A stretch of 64,000 bases of DNA from Chara braunii (lineage: Eukaryota > Streptophyta > Charophyceae > Charales > Characeae): contig BFEA01000304.1 of the NCBI GenBank assembly GCA_003427395.1, positions 1,409,497-1,473,496 of the forward strand, read 5' to 3'. Shown here in pieces: positions 35,478 through 47,245 of the stretch. Within the stretch, counting starts at the first letter, position 1, and every line of letters begins with the position of its first letter. The notes under the pieces are model-generated. The model worked only from the letters and a program-made list of their open reading frames with translations, was not told where the DNA came from and ran no database searches. The position numbers and the translations under genes were made by a program.

Positions 35478-36301
35478 CCGACATGACCAAGGAGTGCGAA
35501 GGATAAAGTGGTACCCAGTCTCCAACTCGTCGAAGTATGCGGAGGAATGGTAGCGCCGAGGCGCTTGAGTACTATCCGATGGCTGGAGGATGAGGGAAAA
35601 GTGGAGGTCGGGGACCGTCTGGTCGAAGAAGCGCTGCGTCTAGGATAACGGAGATAGGAGGAGAGCGAGACCCAGAGGTAGCTAGGCGAGCTTCCTCCAC
35701 CATGTGAGGTTGAACGAAGAGTCCCTGCGAGCCAGAATCCCATCAAGCGAGGTACACCCTTATAGATGTCCCCAAGCGGATATGAATGATGATGAGGGTG
35801 CAATCAGGGTCAAAGAGCAGAGTGAGAAGACGACACGGGACGTTGGTGTGTCTCATGAGCCGCTCCTGACGAGCCTGAAGAATGCCTAAATCCAAGAGAG
35901 ATGACACAACGTTATCGCTACCAATTGAGAGCTACAACGAGTTGTGCGAATGGCGCGACGCATCGGAAGTCCCGGAGGGGGAGGACTACATGTGGCGGTC
36001 TGCTGTGGGGCAGACAGTACCTCCACAGACGGGGGGGCAGAGAGAACTGCATCTGTCGTGTCCTGAGGGTCCTCTGGTGGGGTAGCCAAAGCGGAAAACC
36101 GCGACTCGGTAGCTACGTGGGAGACCTCAACGGTACACCGCACGGTGGTTAGTTGGGTGGGGCTGGTCAGGTGGGGCCGGGGAGGGGCTGAGATCGACGC
36201 TGACGAGAAATATCAACATAGTGTCAATCGAGGGCGGTATGGTATGGACACCGTGAGGAGGTCGAGGGTCGGGGGACGACTCGGTAGCTACGTGCGAGGC
36301 C
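35478..36301 (-). other. gag-downstream segment, unassigned
   Basis: Lies between copy B and the gag remnant. On the minus strand it contains two related phrases encoding SHVATES about 174 bp apart (around 36104 and 36278), so a short duplication occurred within the retroelement. A peptide-like stretch near 35500-35640 could not be assigned to a domain. Confidence 0.4.
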
Positions 36302-37831
36302 TCAACGAAGGCAACCGCGACGAGCCTCGAGGGCAGTGTGCTCCTTAGGGGATAAAGCTCCGCGAGGAGGGACAGAACCCTGCGGGAGGTCTGTTTGAGG
36401 AACCGTGAACGTGCGGGGGCCAGCCAGTGCAATCCGACTGTGCGTACAACCTATGGCGGATATGGCTATCTGCAGGTGCTCGACCATCGGGACAGTGTCG
36501 TCATCCAAGTGATATTGGATGATGTCTCGGAGCTCGATGTCCTCGGAGGTGTCCCCAAAGGTAGGGTCAAGCTCGATCGAGGCGTCCTCGTCGTACTCTA
36601 GAGAATTGTAGCTCCGAGAGAATAACGTGCCGTAGCAGTCATGGATGAACGTGGTGAAATCCACAAGAGTGGGATCCTCACCTGAGCGAGTACTATGGGT
36701 ATAATAGTTCTCCCATGCGGAGAACGCGCTGCCTCACAATTTAGTTGCGAGCGTGGAGTACCACAAAGCCTGACTAGTGTTAGTCAGTGTCAGCGCACGT
36801 GTGGCAGCCTGCAACCAGTGCGACACACACATTGTACCATCGTAGTCGGGTATGTCTGACAGACACACAAGGGTGGGACTGCTGTCCTGACGGCGAGGGG
36901 AGAGAGGTTGGTGGGCATGCACTGCGGCGACAAATGTCGAGGCCGATGCACAGGTAGAAGTGGTGGCAGGCTGAGAGTCGGGGCTGCTGGTGGAAGGTCC
37001 ACCAAACGTGGAGGCAACGACCGCAGCCAACTGTGACGGAGTAGCGAGGTAGGAGGGTAGAGGGGGGGGAACCGGTCGAGGGAAACGAGCCGACAAGACA
37101 AAGGTGGGAGGGGTTGTATAAGAAGAAGAAGGGTTAGCGGCCTGTGAAGGGTGAGGCTGTCTTAGGGAGAGAATCTCCGCCTGGAGCTGCGACACAGTTA
37201 CCTGTAGGGTAGCCACCCGCTTGGTGCGCAGGGTTGGAGGTGGAGGAGGCGGAAAGAGTACCCTAGCGGGAGGAGGGAGAACTCCGGGCCGTAGTGCCGC
37301 GACTGGTGCAGGAAGTTGGGAAGCAACACCGGGGTGGGTCGATAAAACTGTCTGGCCAGATACCGTTATCTGGGCGACAACGCATGCGGCAGTGGTCGAA
37401 GCGGCACGGGCGGTGGCGGCGGCAGGGGCCAATGGATGTGCCGCAACAGACGGTATGGTCTGAGTGGCAATAACACTGGCCCGTGGAGGAGGACGAGCCA
37501 CCAGGTCTCCGTCTTGGGAGTCGTGGAGAGCCAGACTCTGAGCCGGTAGGGGATGGAGTCTGAGAGAGGTGAGGAGAGCGATGAGGAGAACCCTTGAGGT
37601 GATGAACGTCAAGGACCAACATATTGACTTGCCTCTCCAATCGTGCAGGCGCATTGAGTCACGCTTGCAGAGGTGCAAGGAGAGACGCAAGAACAACGAG
37701 AAGGTCTGTGGGGTCCAGAGAGTACTGACCCTTGACCGTCGGGTGGATGGATGCCTGAGAGACGGAGGGCGCTGCGACGGTCTCCTCAGCTATAGTCTTG
37801 TCCGTGGATAGTGGAGGAAGAGAGGTCGACA
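36302..37831 (-). pseudogene. decayed Ty3/gypsy-type gag
   Basis: The frame from 37696 down to 36302 is continuous except for one TGA at 36734-36736. It encodes a Pro/Ser/Ala-rich segment, a short coiled-coil-like stretch (TLQVTVSQLQAEILSLR) and then the capsid-like signature DIPDYDGTMCVSHWLQAA...ALWYSTLATKL followed by GSAFSAWENYY. This matches the F/Y-D-G...W...W-Y...L...A-W pattern of retrotransposon gag. The amino-terminal part is in another frame (ATG near 37831, through a TGA at 37659), so a frameshift also separates them. No protease, RT or integrase follows. The gag family is established knowledge; the exact clade is not resolved. Confidence 0.75.
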
Positions 37832-38039
37832 TGGTGGGAGGTGGGGGGAGAGACGGGTTGTGGTATGGGGATAAGGGACCACTGGTGAGAGGGAGGGGAC
37901 CACGAGAGCGGAGTGGGTAGTCGTGGGTCAGCTCGCCCTGTGACCAACGGGTCGCGCGTGAGATGGTGGCGCGAATCCGGTCGAGGGGAGAGGAGTCGTT
38001 CGGGTCTAAAATGCCCGATGGGAGGAGGAGGGAGAGTAG

Positions 38040-38290
38040 GGGGGTTAGGAGAACCAAAAACCCTAGAAAAACCCTAAGAAAACCCTAACCGGGGCTTGGG
38101 TGGTTAGGGTAGGGTAGCGACGACGTAATAAAAAAAAAAAGATAGTAACCATGAAGGGGAGGGGGAAAGAAAATAAAATAAATAGTTAAATTTCGAGATA
38201 AAAATAAAAATAAATAAATGAAAAAAATAATTTAAAAAATAAATAAACAAATGCGAAGAGAAAAGTAATATTTATTTTTTTGGAATTTTC
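38040..38290. other. leader of the gag remnant with CCCTAA-like motifs and A-rich DNA
   Basis: Around 38060-38110 several ACCCTAR motifs resemble plant telomere units but are irregular. A-rich sequence follows. It is upstream of gag on the minus strand and may be its 5' leader. Confidence 0.45.
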
Positions 38291-38614
38291 GGCAGCATTT
38301 GCCTACCCCCCAAGGGGTCAAGAATGTGCCAAGAGGAAGGAGAGACCAAAATAAGCACACCAAGGTTCAAAATGCCACAAATTATAAATTTCAGAGAAAT
38401 AAATAAGGAAATAATAAATAATTAAATAAATGGGGAATTAGAGAGTGAAAAAAAACTAAGTGTTGGATTTTTTAAAACTTTTGGCAGCATTTCGTTACCC
38501 GCATGGGGTCGAAGTGTGCCGGCAAAAGATATGACTAAGTAAAATGAGAGAGAGTAGGGAGAAAAGAGACAATTTCGGCAACACTTTGTTACCCCCATGG
38601 GGTCAAAATGTGCG
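38291..38614 (-). repeat. three hairpins related to array 2 of the large repeats
   Basis: At 38291-38330, 38483-38520 and 38577-38614 a GGCA-G-CATT or similar left arm pairs with AATGTGCC or a variant on the right. The inner part is a TACCCCC-ATGGGGTCA palindrome. The left arm has one extra base, as in array 1. Read on the minus strand the right side is TGCTGCCGAAAATT or a variant, the same core as array 2 in copies A, B and C. Confidence 0.7.
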
Positions 38615-38802
38615 CTAAGAGCTGAAATAACTAAGTCCTAAACAAATATAGAGGTGCCGCAGAAAAAAATGAATTTTTAAAATAAATAAAAAATAAAAAT
38701 AAGTAGAGGATAAGATAATTCAATTTTTTGAAGAAAAAAGGAAATTTAAATAAAAAAGAAAGATAAAATAAGAAAAACAGAAAAAAATTGAAGTTGGGGG
38801 GG

Positions 38803-38842
38803 NNNNNNNNNNNNNNNNNNNNNNNNNNNNNNNNNNNNNNNN
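38803..38842. other. assembly gap (40 N)
   Basis: A run of N in the scaffold. Confidence 0.99.
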
Positions 38843-38906
38843 TACCCTTCTAAATTCATCCTCTGGGTGGGGTATTACCTGTCTCTTATACACATCTAGA
38901 TGTGTA
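38843..38906. other. chimeric read tip: 36-bp LINE tag joined to Nextera adapter
   Basis: Bases 38843-38878 are identical to 46451-46486 in the LINE. They are followed by the mate-pair adapter CTGTCTCTTATACACATCT (38879-38897) and a truncated second half AGATGTGTA (38898-38906). This is a mate-pair junction read built into the edge of the gap. Neither the LINE tag nor the adapter belongs here. Confidence 0.95.
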
Positions 38907-39297
38907 AAAAAGTGAAGGAGAAAGGAAAGAAATAGGTGAGAGAGACAAAAAAAGTGAAGGGGGAGATGGGGGAAATAATGGGGTTGTAGTTAGGGGAGAG
39001 AAGGGGGGAGAAGAGGGTGAGAGAATGAGAAAGATAGGGATGGGAAAGGTGGGGAGAGGTAGAAGAAATTAATAGAAGATGGTGAGTGGAGAGGGGAGGA
39101 GAGAAAAAGATGGTGGAAGATGAGTGAAGAGGAAGGTGGGAGAAGGGAGTATTGATAAAGTTAGAAAAGGTGGTGAGAAGATGGAAGGGGGGGAGAGAGA
39201 GAGGTGGTGGGAGAGTAGGTTAGTGGGGAGTGATATACCATGCTCTTGGTTGGCCAAGAGCAACAAGATCACCAGAGCCACTGGATCTTGACCTTCA
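38907..39297. repeat. purine-rich low-complexity DNA
   Basis: About 300 bp dominated by G and A, with no gene. Orientation and placement are uncertain because the left edge is an assembly join. Confidence 0.7.
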
Positions 39298-39301
39298 AGA
39301 T

Positions 39302-39610
39302 GCTGGCAGCCTGCTGCTGCAACAGAGAAAAAAAAATAAAAAAAAATAGTGGGATTATCAAGTGTTGGCTGAGATCTTGATCAACCACCCTGATTGCTAT
39401 GATGAGCAGCCCCCTAACCAGGGCGGTCTTCACTGCTGGCAAACTGCTGGTACAACAGTACAAAAAATAATAGCCATCATCATCATCGTTATCCGGGTGG
39501 GTTGAGATCTTGATCAACCACCCAACTTTCCCTATACTGCAGCCCCCTATCCACGGGGGGTCTTCACGCTCCACCGCAAGCTGCCAAGTGGCACAACAGA
39601 TGGTTACGGG
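39302..39610 (+). repeat. tandem repeat of about 134 bp, two full copies and a third start
   Basis: CTGGCAG-CTGCTG-ACAACAG, then GAGATCTTGATCAACCACCC, then CAGCCCCCTA-CC and GGTCTTCAC, occur in the same order at 39302-39433 and 39436-39567. A partial third start lies at about 39575-39605. No coding signal. Confidence 0.8.
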
Positions 39611-40097
39611 CACAACCACCAGCAGCCACGATGTCTCCCTGCCGGGGGGGGGGGGGAGGCAATAGCTGCCCGACCGCTGCTGTCGTGCTGGCCGGTGCTC
39701 GGCGCCCGCCATGGGGGGGGGTGTAAGCACATTGTGGCCGGTGTGTTACAGTGGTGGCTACACATGCGCATGGCTGCCCAGGTTCAGACCCTGGCAGCAA
39801 CATGCATCCCAAATCTGAATAAAAATAATCCGGGAGCGGACCGGGGTGGGGCATCAGGGCAACATGGTGCGTGCGTGTGCGGCTTGGCACTGGTGCGCAT
39901 GCCCATCGTGGATTCCCCTCTCTTTTCTGCCACGTGTCAGCGCCTTGTCACTCCATTGGCGCTGCACCTTTTTGCCCGCTGTTTGCTCGGAAAACAGCCA
40001 AAAAACACCGCAAAAACCCGTTGTCGGGTTTACACCGTTTTTCCACAGGGACGGCCAGGGCGGGTGGGAGCGAGGAACGTTCTCGCTATGATACCAG
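39611..40097. other. unassigned GC-rich DNA
   Basis: Contains a G run near 39648 and short inverted repeats. No gene recognised. Confidence 0.45.
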
Positions 40098-40441
40098 TGT
40101 GCCGGACCCGCCGGGTTGGCGGTCCGTGAGGATGGAGGAGGAGGGTTGACGAAGGAGGAGGCAGAGATGGAGCTGGAAGGCACCGCGCAACTCCGACGCA
40201 GACTCAACATGCACGTACTCCAAGATGTGCAAAAGTGAAGAATGACGAAATACAGACTGCAGCTGAGGTATATCCCTAACGGACTGACTGGACTGGACTG
40301 GACCTGGTACCAGTGGTACCGGGCAGGACTGGACTGGACCGAAAATAGTACACGGCCTGTGGGGTCAGGCCACGGCCTGGTCCCACTTGCCGAACTGGCA
40401 AATAGTCGAATAGGCCAGGGCAGATGGAGGCCCGCTGCAGC
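40098..40441 (+). repeat. dispersed repeat of about 345 bp, copy 1
   Basis: Colinear with 44476-44829. Shared landmarks are ATACAGACTGCAGCTG-GGTAT, (GGACT)n, GGTACC palindromes, GGCCTGTGGGGTCAGGCCA and GGCCAGGGCAGAT-GAGGCCC. The copies are in direct orientation about 4.4 kb apart. GGACCCGCC and GGCGGTCC at the left end form a hairpin. It is probably a small non-autonomous element; no TSD was found. Confidence 0.75.
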
Positions 40442-40839
40442 GTGGATGCATGTGGGCAAAAGGCGGTTGGTAAGAGTCTTGGCCAGCATTTACCCTGACC
40501 TTTTCCAGACCCCGCCCACTATTGCACCCTCCCTTGCGTGTCCCTCCACATAAACCCATCCCTGATGGGTGGTCTTGAATGGGTATCTCAATAGTCTCAC
40601 TGTCACTCGAGCTCCCTTTTGGGGATGGAAGGGACAGTTGAGCTCAGTCCTCAAGTAATAAGAAGTCTTGTATTTGAAACACCAATGCCACATTTTATGT
40701 GTTGTATAGATCATGCACTCTCGCCTCCCTATCCTTTTTTATTTTTATTTTTTTAAGATGTGTCTCATTATCCTACTAAAGAGGGTGATATAAGCATCCC
40801 CCTCTAGTAGGCCAACGACGGGATGCTCCTGTCTATTGG

Positions 40840-41945
40840 TGGGTTAATGACATTGATGGTTCAGGTGGGTTGGCCTTGGGGGAAATTCAAGGCCAACATG
40901 AGGTAATCATCTCTTCTGGCCACGTATGAGGGCATGGGGTCGATGAAATCCACGATGTCATATAGTTGTTTAAAATCATGAATGAATGCAGTCTGGATTT
41001 CGATTGGGATATGGCGAAACTCTACCCAATGGAATTCATTTATTTATTGTGTCATCTTCTCCTTTGGTCCCATGGTACGCTGCAGGGTCCATTGGTATAT
41101 GTGGACTTTTGAGCTCTCACGACATAAAGTTTTCTAGTTATCAATTATCTGTTTGTCCGAGTCATACATGTACAAAACAAAACACTGTGTTTGAAACCGC
41201 CTGTATGGGAAATGAGTCATCAGTCGGCTCTGCACTCCCCTTCCATGTTTCCTAGCGCCTTCCCCGACAAGGTGACCTCGCACGGGGGATCTCAGTATTC
41301 CGCTGGACAATCTCCCCCAAACTCGAGACTTTTTCATGTCCCACTTTTTCCTTCCGTCTGAAACAAAGGTGGTAACACCGGGTTGGAAGAAAGTGATGGT
41401 CAAAGCACACCCCCAGTAACAGGTCCACGAACAAGGATATGGTATAAATGAAACACAATGATAATTGGGCGTTTCATGACGACGCAACATAAAAATCAAC
41501 CAATGAGAAGATAAGATGGATCGATCGGCGCCAGAAAACATTGAAGAGGAGTGCAAAACTGGCAGACGACTCATTTCTCATACATGTGGTTTCAAACACA
41601 ATGTTCTGTTCTGTGCATGTATGACTTAGACAAAAAAATAGTTGATCACAAGAAAAGTAACGCCACGAGAGCTCGGAAGTCCGCATATACCCATGAACCC
41701 TGCAGCGTACCGTGAGACCGGAGGAGAAGACGACACAACAAATGAATGAATTCCATTTGGTCGAGTTTGCCCATATCCCAATCGAAATTAAGACTGGATT
41801 CATTCATGATTTGGGGCAATTGTATGACGTTGTGGATTTCATGGATCCCTTGCCCTCATACATGGCCAAAAGGGACAATTACCTCGTGTTGGTTTTAAAT
41901 GTCCCGCAATTTACACCGTCTACCCTTGATCGGTTCCACCAGGCT
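40840..41945. repeat. inverted duplication (foldback) with arms of about 430 bp
   Basis: Left arm 40840-41265 matches the reverse complement of right arm 41520-41945 with clear similarity, around a spacer of about 255 bp. Within the arms, 40876-41040 (minus) and 41745-41909 (plus) are two 55-codon frames with no indels. They encode the related peptides NEFHWVEFRHIPIEI... and NEFHLVEFAHIPIEI.... No known domain is recognised. This could be a foldback transposon or an inverted duplication of an old coding exon. Confidence 0.75.
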
Positions 41946-44475
41946 CCAATCTTACCGTCCCTCTCATGTGTAGTTGTTCATTTCTCTTTTGAGTCAGCGC
42001 TAGATAATGCTATTTCTGTTGATTTACACCGTTGTTCAATTCGCCTCACTTCTTCTCGCCCGTTTCTCCCATGTCTTTCACCCACACTGTCCTCCTTTCT
42101 CGAGATGGTCTTCCTTCCGACGAGTTCTGGTTAATTATTATTATTATTTTTTTTATTAAAGGGCCCAGTGCCCAAGGCTTGTATTGATATTTGAGAACAT
42201 TAAAGCCGGGGTCCTCACAGTCTACTCGGAGTAACCAACATATGATGACGAGGATGCTAAATTTTATGCTAATCATGATCTAAGCAGTCACACTAAGTAC
42301 TAGCCAATAAGTAAGAGCGATCAGAAACGCTAATCGGAATGTTCTCTACTCAGAACTATAACATGGAACCCTATCCTAATTCCAGGTATTTCTACCAATT
42401 CCAACAATTGTCATCTGATGTTGTGTTGTGTATCAATCCCACCTCTACCCAGTCTCACACCCCATATTTAGCTAAGTTACTGGGCAGCGCTACCCGCCCC
42501 AGCTCCAACCATCGTTGACAGGATTATTACCGTTAGTCAAATTAGTGGACTGCCGTTCTCCATCAACAATCCCCAGATCTCTCTACAAGACCTCAAGCTC
42601 CTAGTAATTTTGGCATTAATTCTATCTAGGCAAGTGCACATTCACAACTCAATCAGACAATCAATAAAATTGATAGTAATACTTAAAAATAAAGGATTTG
42701 ATTTAGTTGAGTCCCCAGCAGATGACGTATCTGATGAGGGTGGTGATGATAATGATTGATGTCAGTAGATATGGATTCTATTCCTCTTCCCCCCTCTGTT
42801 CCTTCTCGCCTTTTGTTGCCTCCGCTGAAATGAACCTCCCTGATGAGTAGTCTTTTTTCAGCCCCAACCTGGGACAGTCCCACTTACAGCCGTATTCACC
42901 ATTAGGTCCTACCATTTCCCCCAAAGTATGACCCAATCAAGTTGTTGCCCTAATCTGCCCCCGCTGGATTATCAGCCCCAGATTAGCACAATCCCCCATC
43001 TACTTCCGCTCCTAACAGAGCATTACTTCCCACCTTGCGATGCCCTTATAGAGTTTCAGTTTTTCCCACCTTTCCCACTTACCTTCTTTCATATTCTAAT
43101 GAAACGCAATCAGAGGAATTTTTTGAAAAACCTAACGATGTAGATGCTGCTGCTTTTGGTGATGATATTGATGATGATGACCCTTGATGTAGATTCAACT
43201 TCCCTTCTCCTCCCCGGCCTCTTTCTCCCTCTTCCTCTCCTCCTCTCTTTGTGCTGCCCCCGTTGAGCGGAATCGATATGCAACCAGTTAAATTCCCTCA
43301 GCCCCAGCTAGAGAAAGTCATCTCCTCTTCCTTCACTCCCTTGAGTAATCAGTTCCCCCCACTAATTATCTCAAGCTAGTTGTGCCATAATCTGCCACCA
43401 CTGGGATCTTCCCCAGCCCCAAACTAGAACCCTCCCCCTTTTCTGCCTGTACTCCCTCGAAGGTTATCACCTCCTTCCTTGCGCTTCCTTTGTAGAGTAG
43501 AGCTCGCCCCACCTTTAATCCACTTACCTTCTCGCCAGATCTGACTCTAAAGCCTGTGAGGAGAAATCAACTAGTTAGATGATAGTTATGAAGAATACTA
43601 AATAATGATTTATAGACAGATGATGGTGATGATGATATTGATGATGTCAGAATGACTCTACAAAAAAATTAGCGAGGGATTTATTTGGGGAATTGTATTT
43701 CGAAACGGGGTGTGGAATTAAATGCCGTAATGATAAATTGGATTTAGAGCAGACACACGTTTGCTCTGTGAAAGGTGGCGTCCTGCGCTGAAGATAATTA
43801 GTAAGAATAATTAATATTGGGGTTTATATTGACGAAGTCAATAATGGTGATAACGTAGCACTGATTAATAAATTAATGAACAAGTCTTGCAGAAGATGAA
43901 CGTGAGTATGTATCGCAGAAGATGAACGTGAATGTGTATCGCAAAAGATGAACGTGGCAACTATATTGCTGCTAATGATGATGAAAACTGGTGATGTTCA
44001 CATGAAGATGATATAATGGTGCTCCACAACTGACGATCTTGAAACTCTTGGTCCTCTTGATGAAAAGCCTGCACGAAATACAAACAAGAACAAAAAAACA
44101 CACATAAATTTGATGATGATCCTCCAGCTTGACCATATCCTCCCGCTCTGTGTTGAAGCTTTAAATAGGGCAAGCGATCCCCACACTTCGGTCTCCTTGG
44201 GGCTGACTCCACTTTCTTCCACCGTCGTCGACATTTGCTAACTCGCAGGAGCTCTCCAGCCTCTTAACCCTCTTAACCCTTTTCCTAGGGATGACTCACA
44301 CTCTCCCCTTTGCGCCCCGATTTCAATCCTCTGCCCTTGCCTCCTTTTGACCACGTGATCTTCCCCACTTTTCTCCCCAATTTTGTCTTGCTCTCCTCGT
44401 TTGTGGACCCCAACACTTCGCTTCTCCGAATGCTCACCCTCTTCTTGCTCCGCTGCCCGTCGAACTCACTTGCTG
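41946..44475. other. unassigned DNA with a diverged duplication
   Basis: Around 42925-43090 and 43345-43550 similar phrases recur in order (GTTG-GCC-TAATCTGCC-CC, CAGCCCCA-A-TAG, CCACTTACCTTC), so a block of about 400 bp is duplicated and diverged. A segment after 42128 (TTATTAAAGGGCCCAGTGCC) resembles a retroposon tail. No gene recognised. Confidence 0.4.
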
Positions 44476-44829
44476 TGACGGATCCGCCGGAACGGTGGTC
44501 CCGTCAGTGTCGAGACGAAGGGGTGAGGGAGGAGGAGATGACGATGGAGGTGGACGGGACATCGTAGCTCCAATGTGGACTCGACACGCATGCAGTCCAA
44601 GATGTGCGAATGAAGAGTGGATGAGAATACAGACTGCAGCTGGGGTATACCCCCAGCGGACTGGCTGGACTGGACTGGATTGGACTGGTACCGATTGTGG
44701 TACCGGACTGGACTGGACTGAATACTCACATGGCCTGTGGGGTCAGGCCAATGACCTGGTTTCACAGGCGGAACAAACAAATAGCTAAATAGCCCTGGCT
44801 GTAGGCCAGGGCAGATAGAGGCCCGCTGC
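44476..44829 (+). repeat. dispersed repeat of about 345 bp, copy 2
   Basis: See 40098-40441. Same order of landmarks with many substitutions and small indels. The LINE is inserted about 180 bp to its right. Confidence 0.75.
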
Positions 44830-45006
44830 ACTTGCCCTTTCTGATTCTCTCCTTACTTCCCCATGTCACGACCTTCACTCCCCTTTTGTCTTCAATCTTT
44901 CCAGGTTCCTCTGGCTTTACTTTGGTTGAGACTCCTTGTCTCACCGACACTTTCTACTGCTTTACTTTTACCGTCTCTCCAAGTCTCGTCCCTCAGCTCC
45001 CTTCCT

Positions 45007-45017
45007 GTCCTCAGCAA

Positions 45018-45023
<6 letters not shown>
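45007..45023. repeat. LINE target-site duplication, left copy
   Basis: GTCCTCAGCAACTTGCT here is identical to 52183-52199. These 17-bp direct repeats flank the LINE exactly, next to the poly(T) on this side. The last T could belong to the tail. Confidence 0.95.
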
Positions 45024-45057
<34 letters not shown>

Positions 45058-45373
45058 AGAAACCCGTGGCATCAGATTGGAGTGCTGATAAGAGCATACA
45101 CTCCTACCTGACGCACTGGGGGCTCCAGTCTATTGGTGGGGAGCTGCACCTGCCGGAAAACGGGTCCAACGTCCCTTATGTTGCAATTCAGAAAATAAAA
45201 GATGAGCTCTTTGCTGGGAATCGGGCCCAGCGTCCCCTGTACCTCTTCACCCTCCCTAGAGTGGCCAGATTGACCCTTTAAGCTCTGGTACTGATGAGAT
45301 AATGGTGACTCTGCTTCGATCTGATTTTGCTGAATCAACCTGTAGGACTGCAAACACTTGATCTAATATGAAT

Positions 45374-47245
45374 CTATTGCAAATCATCACCAATTCCAAA
45401 CCAAGAGTTGGGAACCACCACAGTTGGGGGGGGTGGGAAGGGGTCAGGAAAATCTGCAAGGGGTCTCAGGGGGATTGAGTGGTCAACTGAGCACCACTCA
45501 TTAAACTCAATCTTGGAATTTCTTTTAATGAGTCCATCCTCTGCATCAGTAGCTCCTTCCCAAACCACTTTTCCAATCCCTCCCCCCTGGTTCCCACCAA
45601 GCCATGCCAGACTGAACTGTTGTATTTGCTGGGAAATTTCCTTTTTATCTGATAAAAATTGAATTTTCTCCTTATTGAGTTCCCATTGATTCAGGATGCT
45701 TGTTTGAATTTGTTCTTTTATTGTTTCTGTGAATTCTGGGTCATCCACTCTGGCTCCTTCCCATTCATAGATACATCCCCTCCTCCAAATGGCCCATAAT
45801 ACCGCCCTCCTACTAAGAATAAATAGATTTTGGGTAAATTCATCACAAGGTGCAGCATTCCATACTTCCATTAACAGGGGTTTCCATCCCCATGGCCACT
45901 GAGCCTTTGTTTCCAGAGTACCCCAGATCCTGTCCCACCATCTCCAAAGCCAAATTGAACCGGGGCATTGAAGGAAAATGTGTTCGATTGTCTCCGGAAT
46001 CGTTCTACTTGGATACACAGTTTTGCATAGTTTGCACCAGGGCTTAGCATGATCGTTCTTGCCATGTGACGTTCTGTCTATTAACCAGTCATTAGTAGGT
46101 AGACATCTATGTTCGATCTGCCATTGTAGGGAAACTATTTTAGCTTGTTTAAAGTTCTTGCTGCGAAACCATTTAATGTTTTTCAAATCCTCTATGCTCA
46201 GGTTAAGATGTCTCATCCATCTGTCAGATACTCTGTCTTTTAGGTTGATTGTAGGACGTAGCATTCTATAAGTTGATTTGACTGATAGAGAGTGGAGTGA
46301 CCTGGTATAATTTTTGTTATTTTTTTCCTGCGATCCCCATTTCCATACCGCTGGATCCATTGCTAGGTGCGATATGGGAGTGTCGGGCCTGAACGCTATC
46401 CATTCATTGCCGGATTGCAATACTCTGATTCTCAAAATTTGATCTTTACCTACCCTTCTAAATTCATCCTCTGGGTGGGGTATTACTCTATTATCCTCTT
46501 TAAGGATTAAGAGGGAAGTTAAAATATCTCCATCTGCCTCAACTTCTGAGACATTACCTATTAGGTGATTGTAGTCAGTGAAAGCTACCCAATCATTGGG
46601 TTTGATGTCAGGGTCCCTCCTGAGGATGTGAACCCAGTCCAAGGGTATCAACTCAACAATTTTATCCAATGCATTCTCCAAACGATGACAATATCTTAGT
46701 CTATCCTGAATTTCCCCCTGGGTAACCCAATCTTTGGTTTCTTTATTCCAAATATCCTTGATTCTTATTACTCCCTTCTTAATCCATCCCTTCCAAGGGG
46801 GGTCATTACAGTGCAACATGATTCCTTGATTATCTCTAATCCATGTGTTATTAAACAAGGCTTGTTGGCATACTTCCTCCCATCTAGTGGGATGACTTTT
46901 GTCTGGCAAAGGCAGTTTCCTCCAGGTCTTGATAAAGGAAATCCAGAATGGATCTCTACTGAGATCTCTCCTGACTTCCTCCCTGTCATCAGAGGGAGCT
47001 TCAACCTCATCAGTCTTTTTCCTTTTTGGAAGAGGTCAGGCTCGGTTTTCCAGCCACATTAGAGGATCAACAAATTCGTTAGTTAAGGGTGTCAATCTCC
47101 TAATCTTTTCCCACGCTAAGATGAACCATGTAGACTGTGGACAAAAGAGAAGCCTAATGATCCATTGAATGGATAATGCCATAGCTTGGAGAGTAGGGTC
47201 AATGAGACATAAACCTCCTCTTGATTTTGGTTGAATAATTGCGTC
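45374..47245 (-). pseudogene. LINE ORF2, C-terminal part with zf-RVT
   Basis: A 511-codon open frame (46909-45374) follows a region in the same protein order (47245-46910) broken by stops at 47243-47245 and about 47043 (...MWLENRA, stop). It contains WFRSKNFKQAKIVSLQWQIEH-RCLP and then CKLCK...IEHIFLQC, the Cys/His pattern of the zf-RVT domain found downstream of RT in plant L1 and related elements, followed by a Trp-rich stretch (WLWRWWDRIWG). This region probably binds the element RNA during target-primed reverse transcription. The final segment is Pro-rich and ends at 45374, before a 3' UTR of about 320 bp. Confidence 0.9.

Noticed and set aside
38060-38110. Interstitial telomere repeat
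   Set aside because: The ACCCTA motifs are few and irregularly spaced; more likely a leader sequence rich in CCCTAR.
39770-39815. tRNA-like stem (CTGCC-AGGTTCAGACCC-GGCAGC)
   Set aside because: It is a simple hairpin; no acceptor, D or anticodon arms fit around it.
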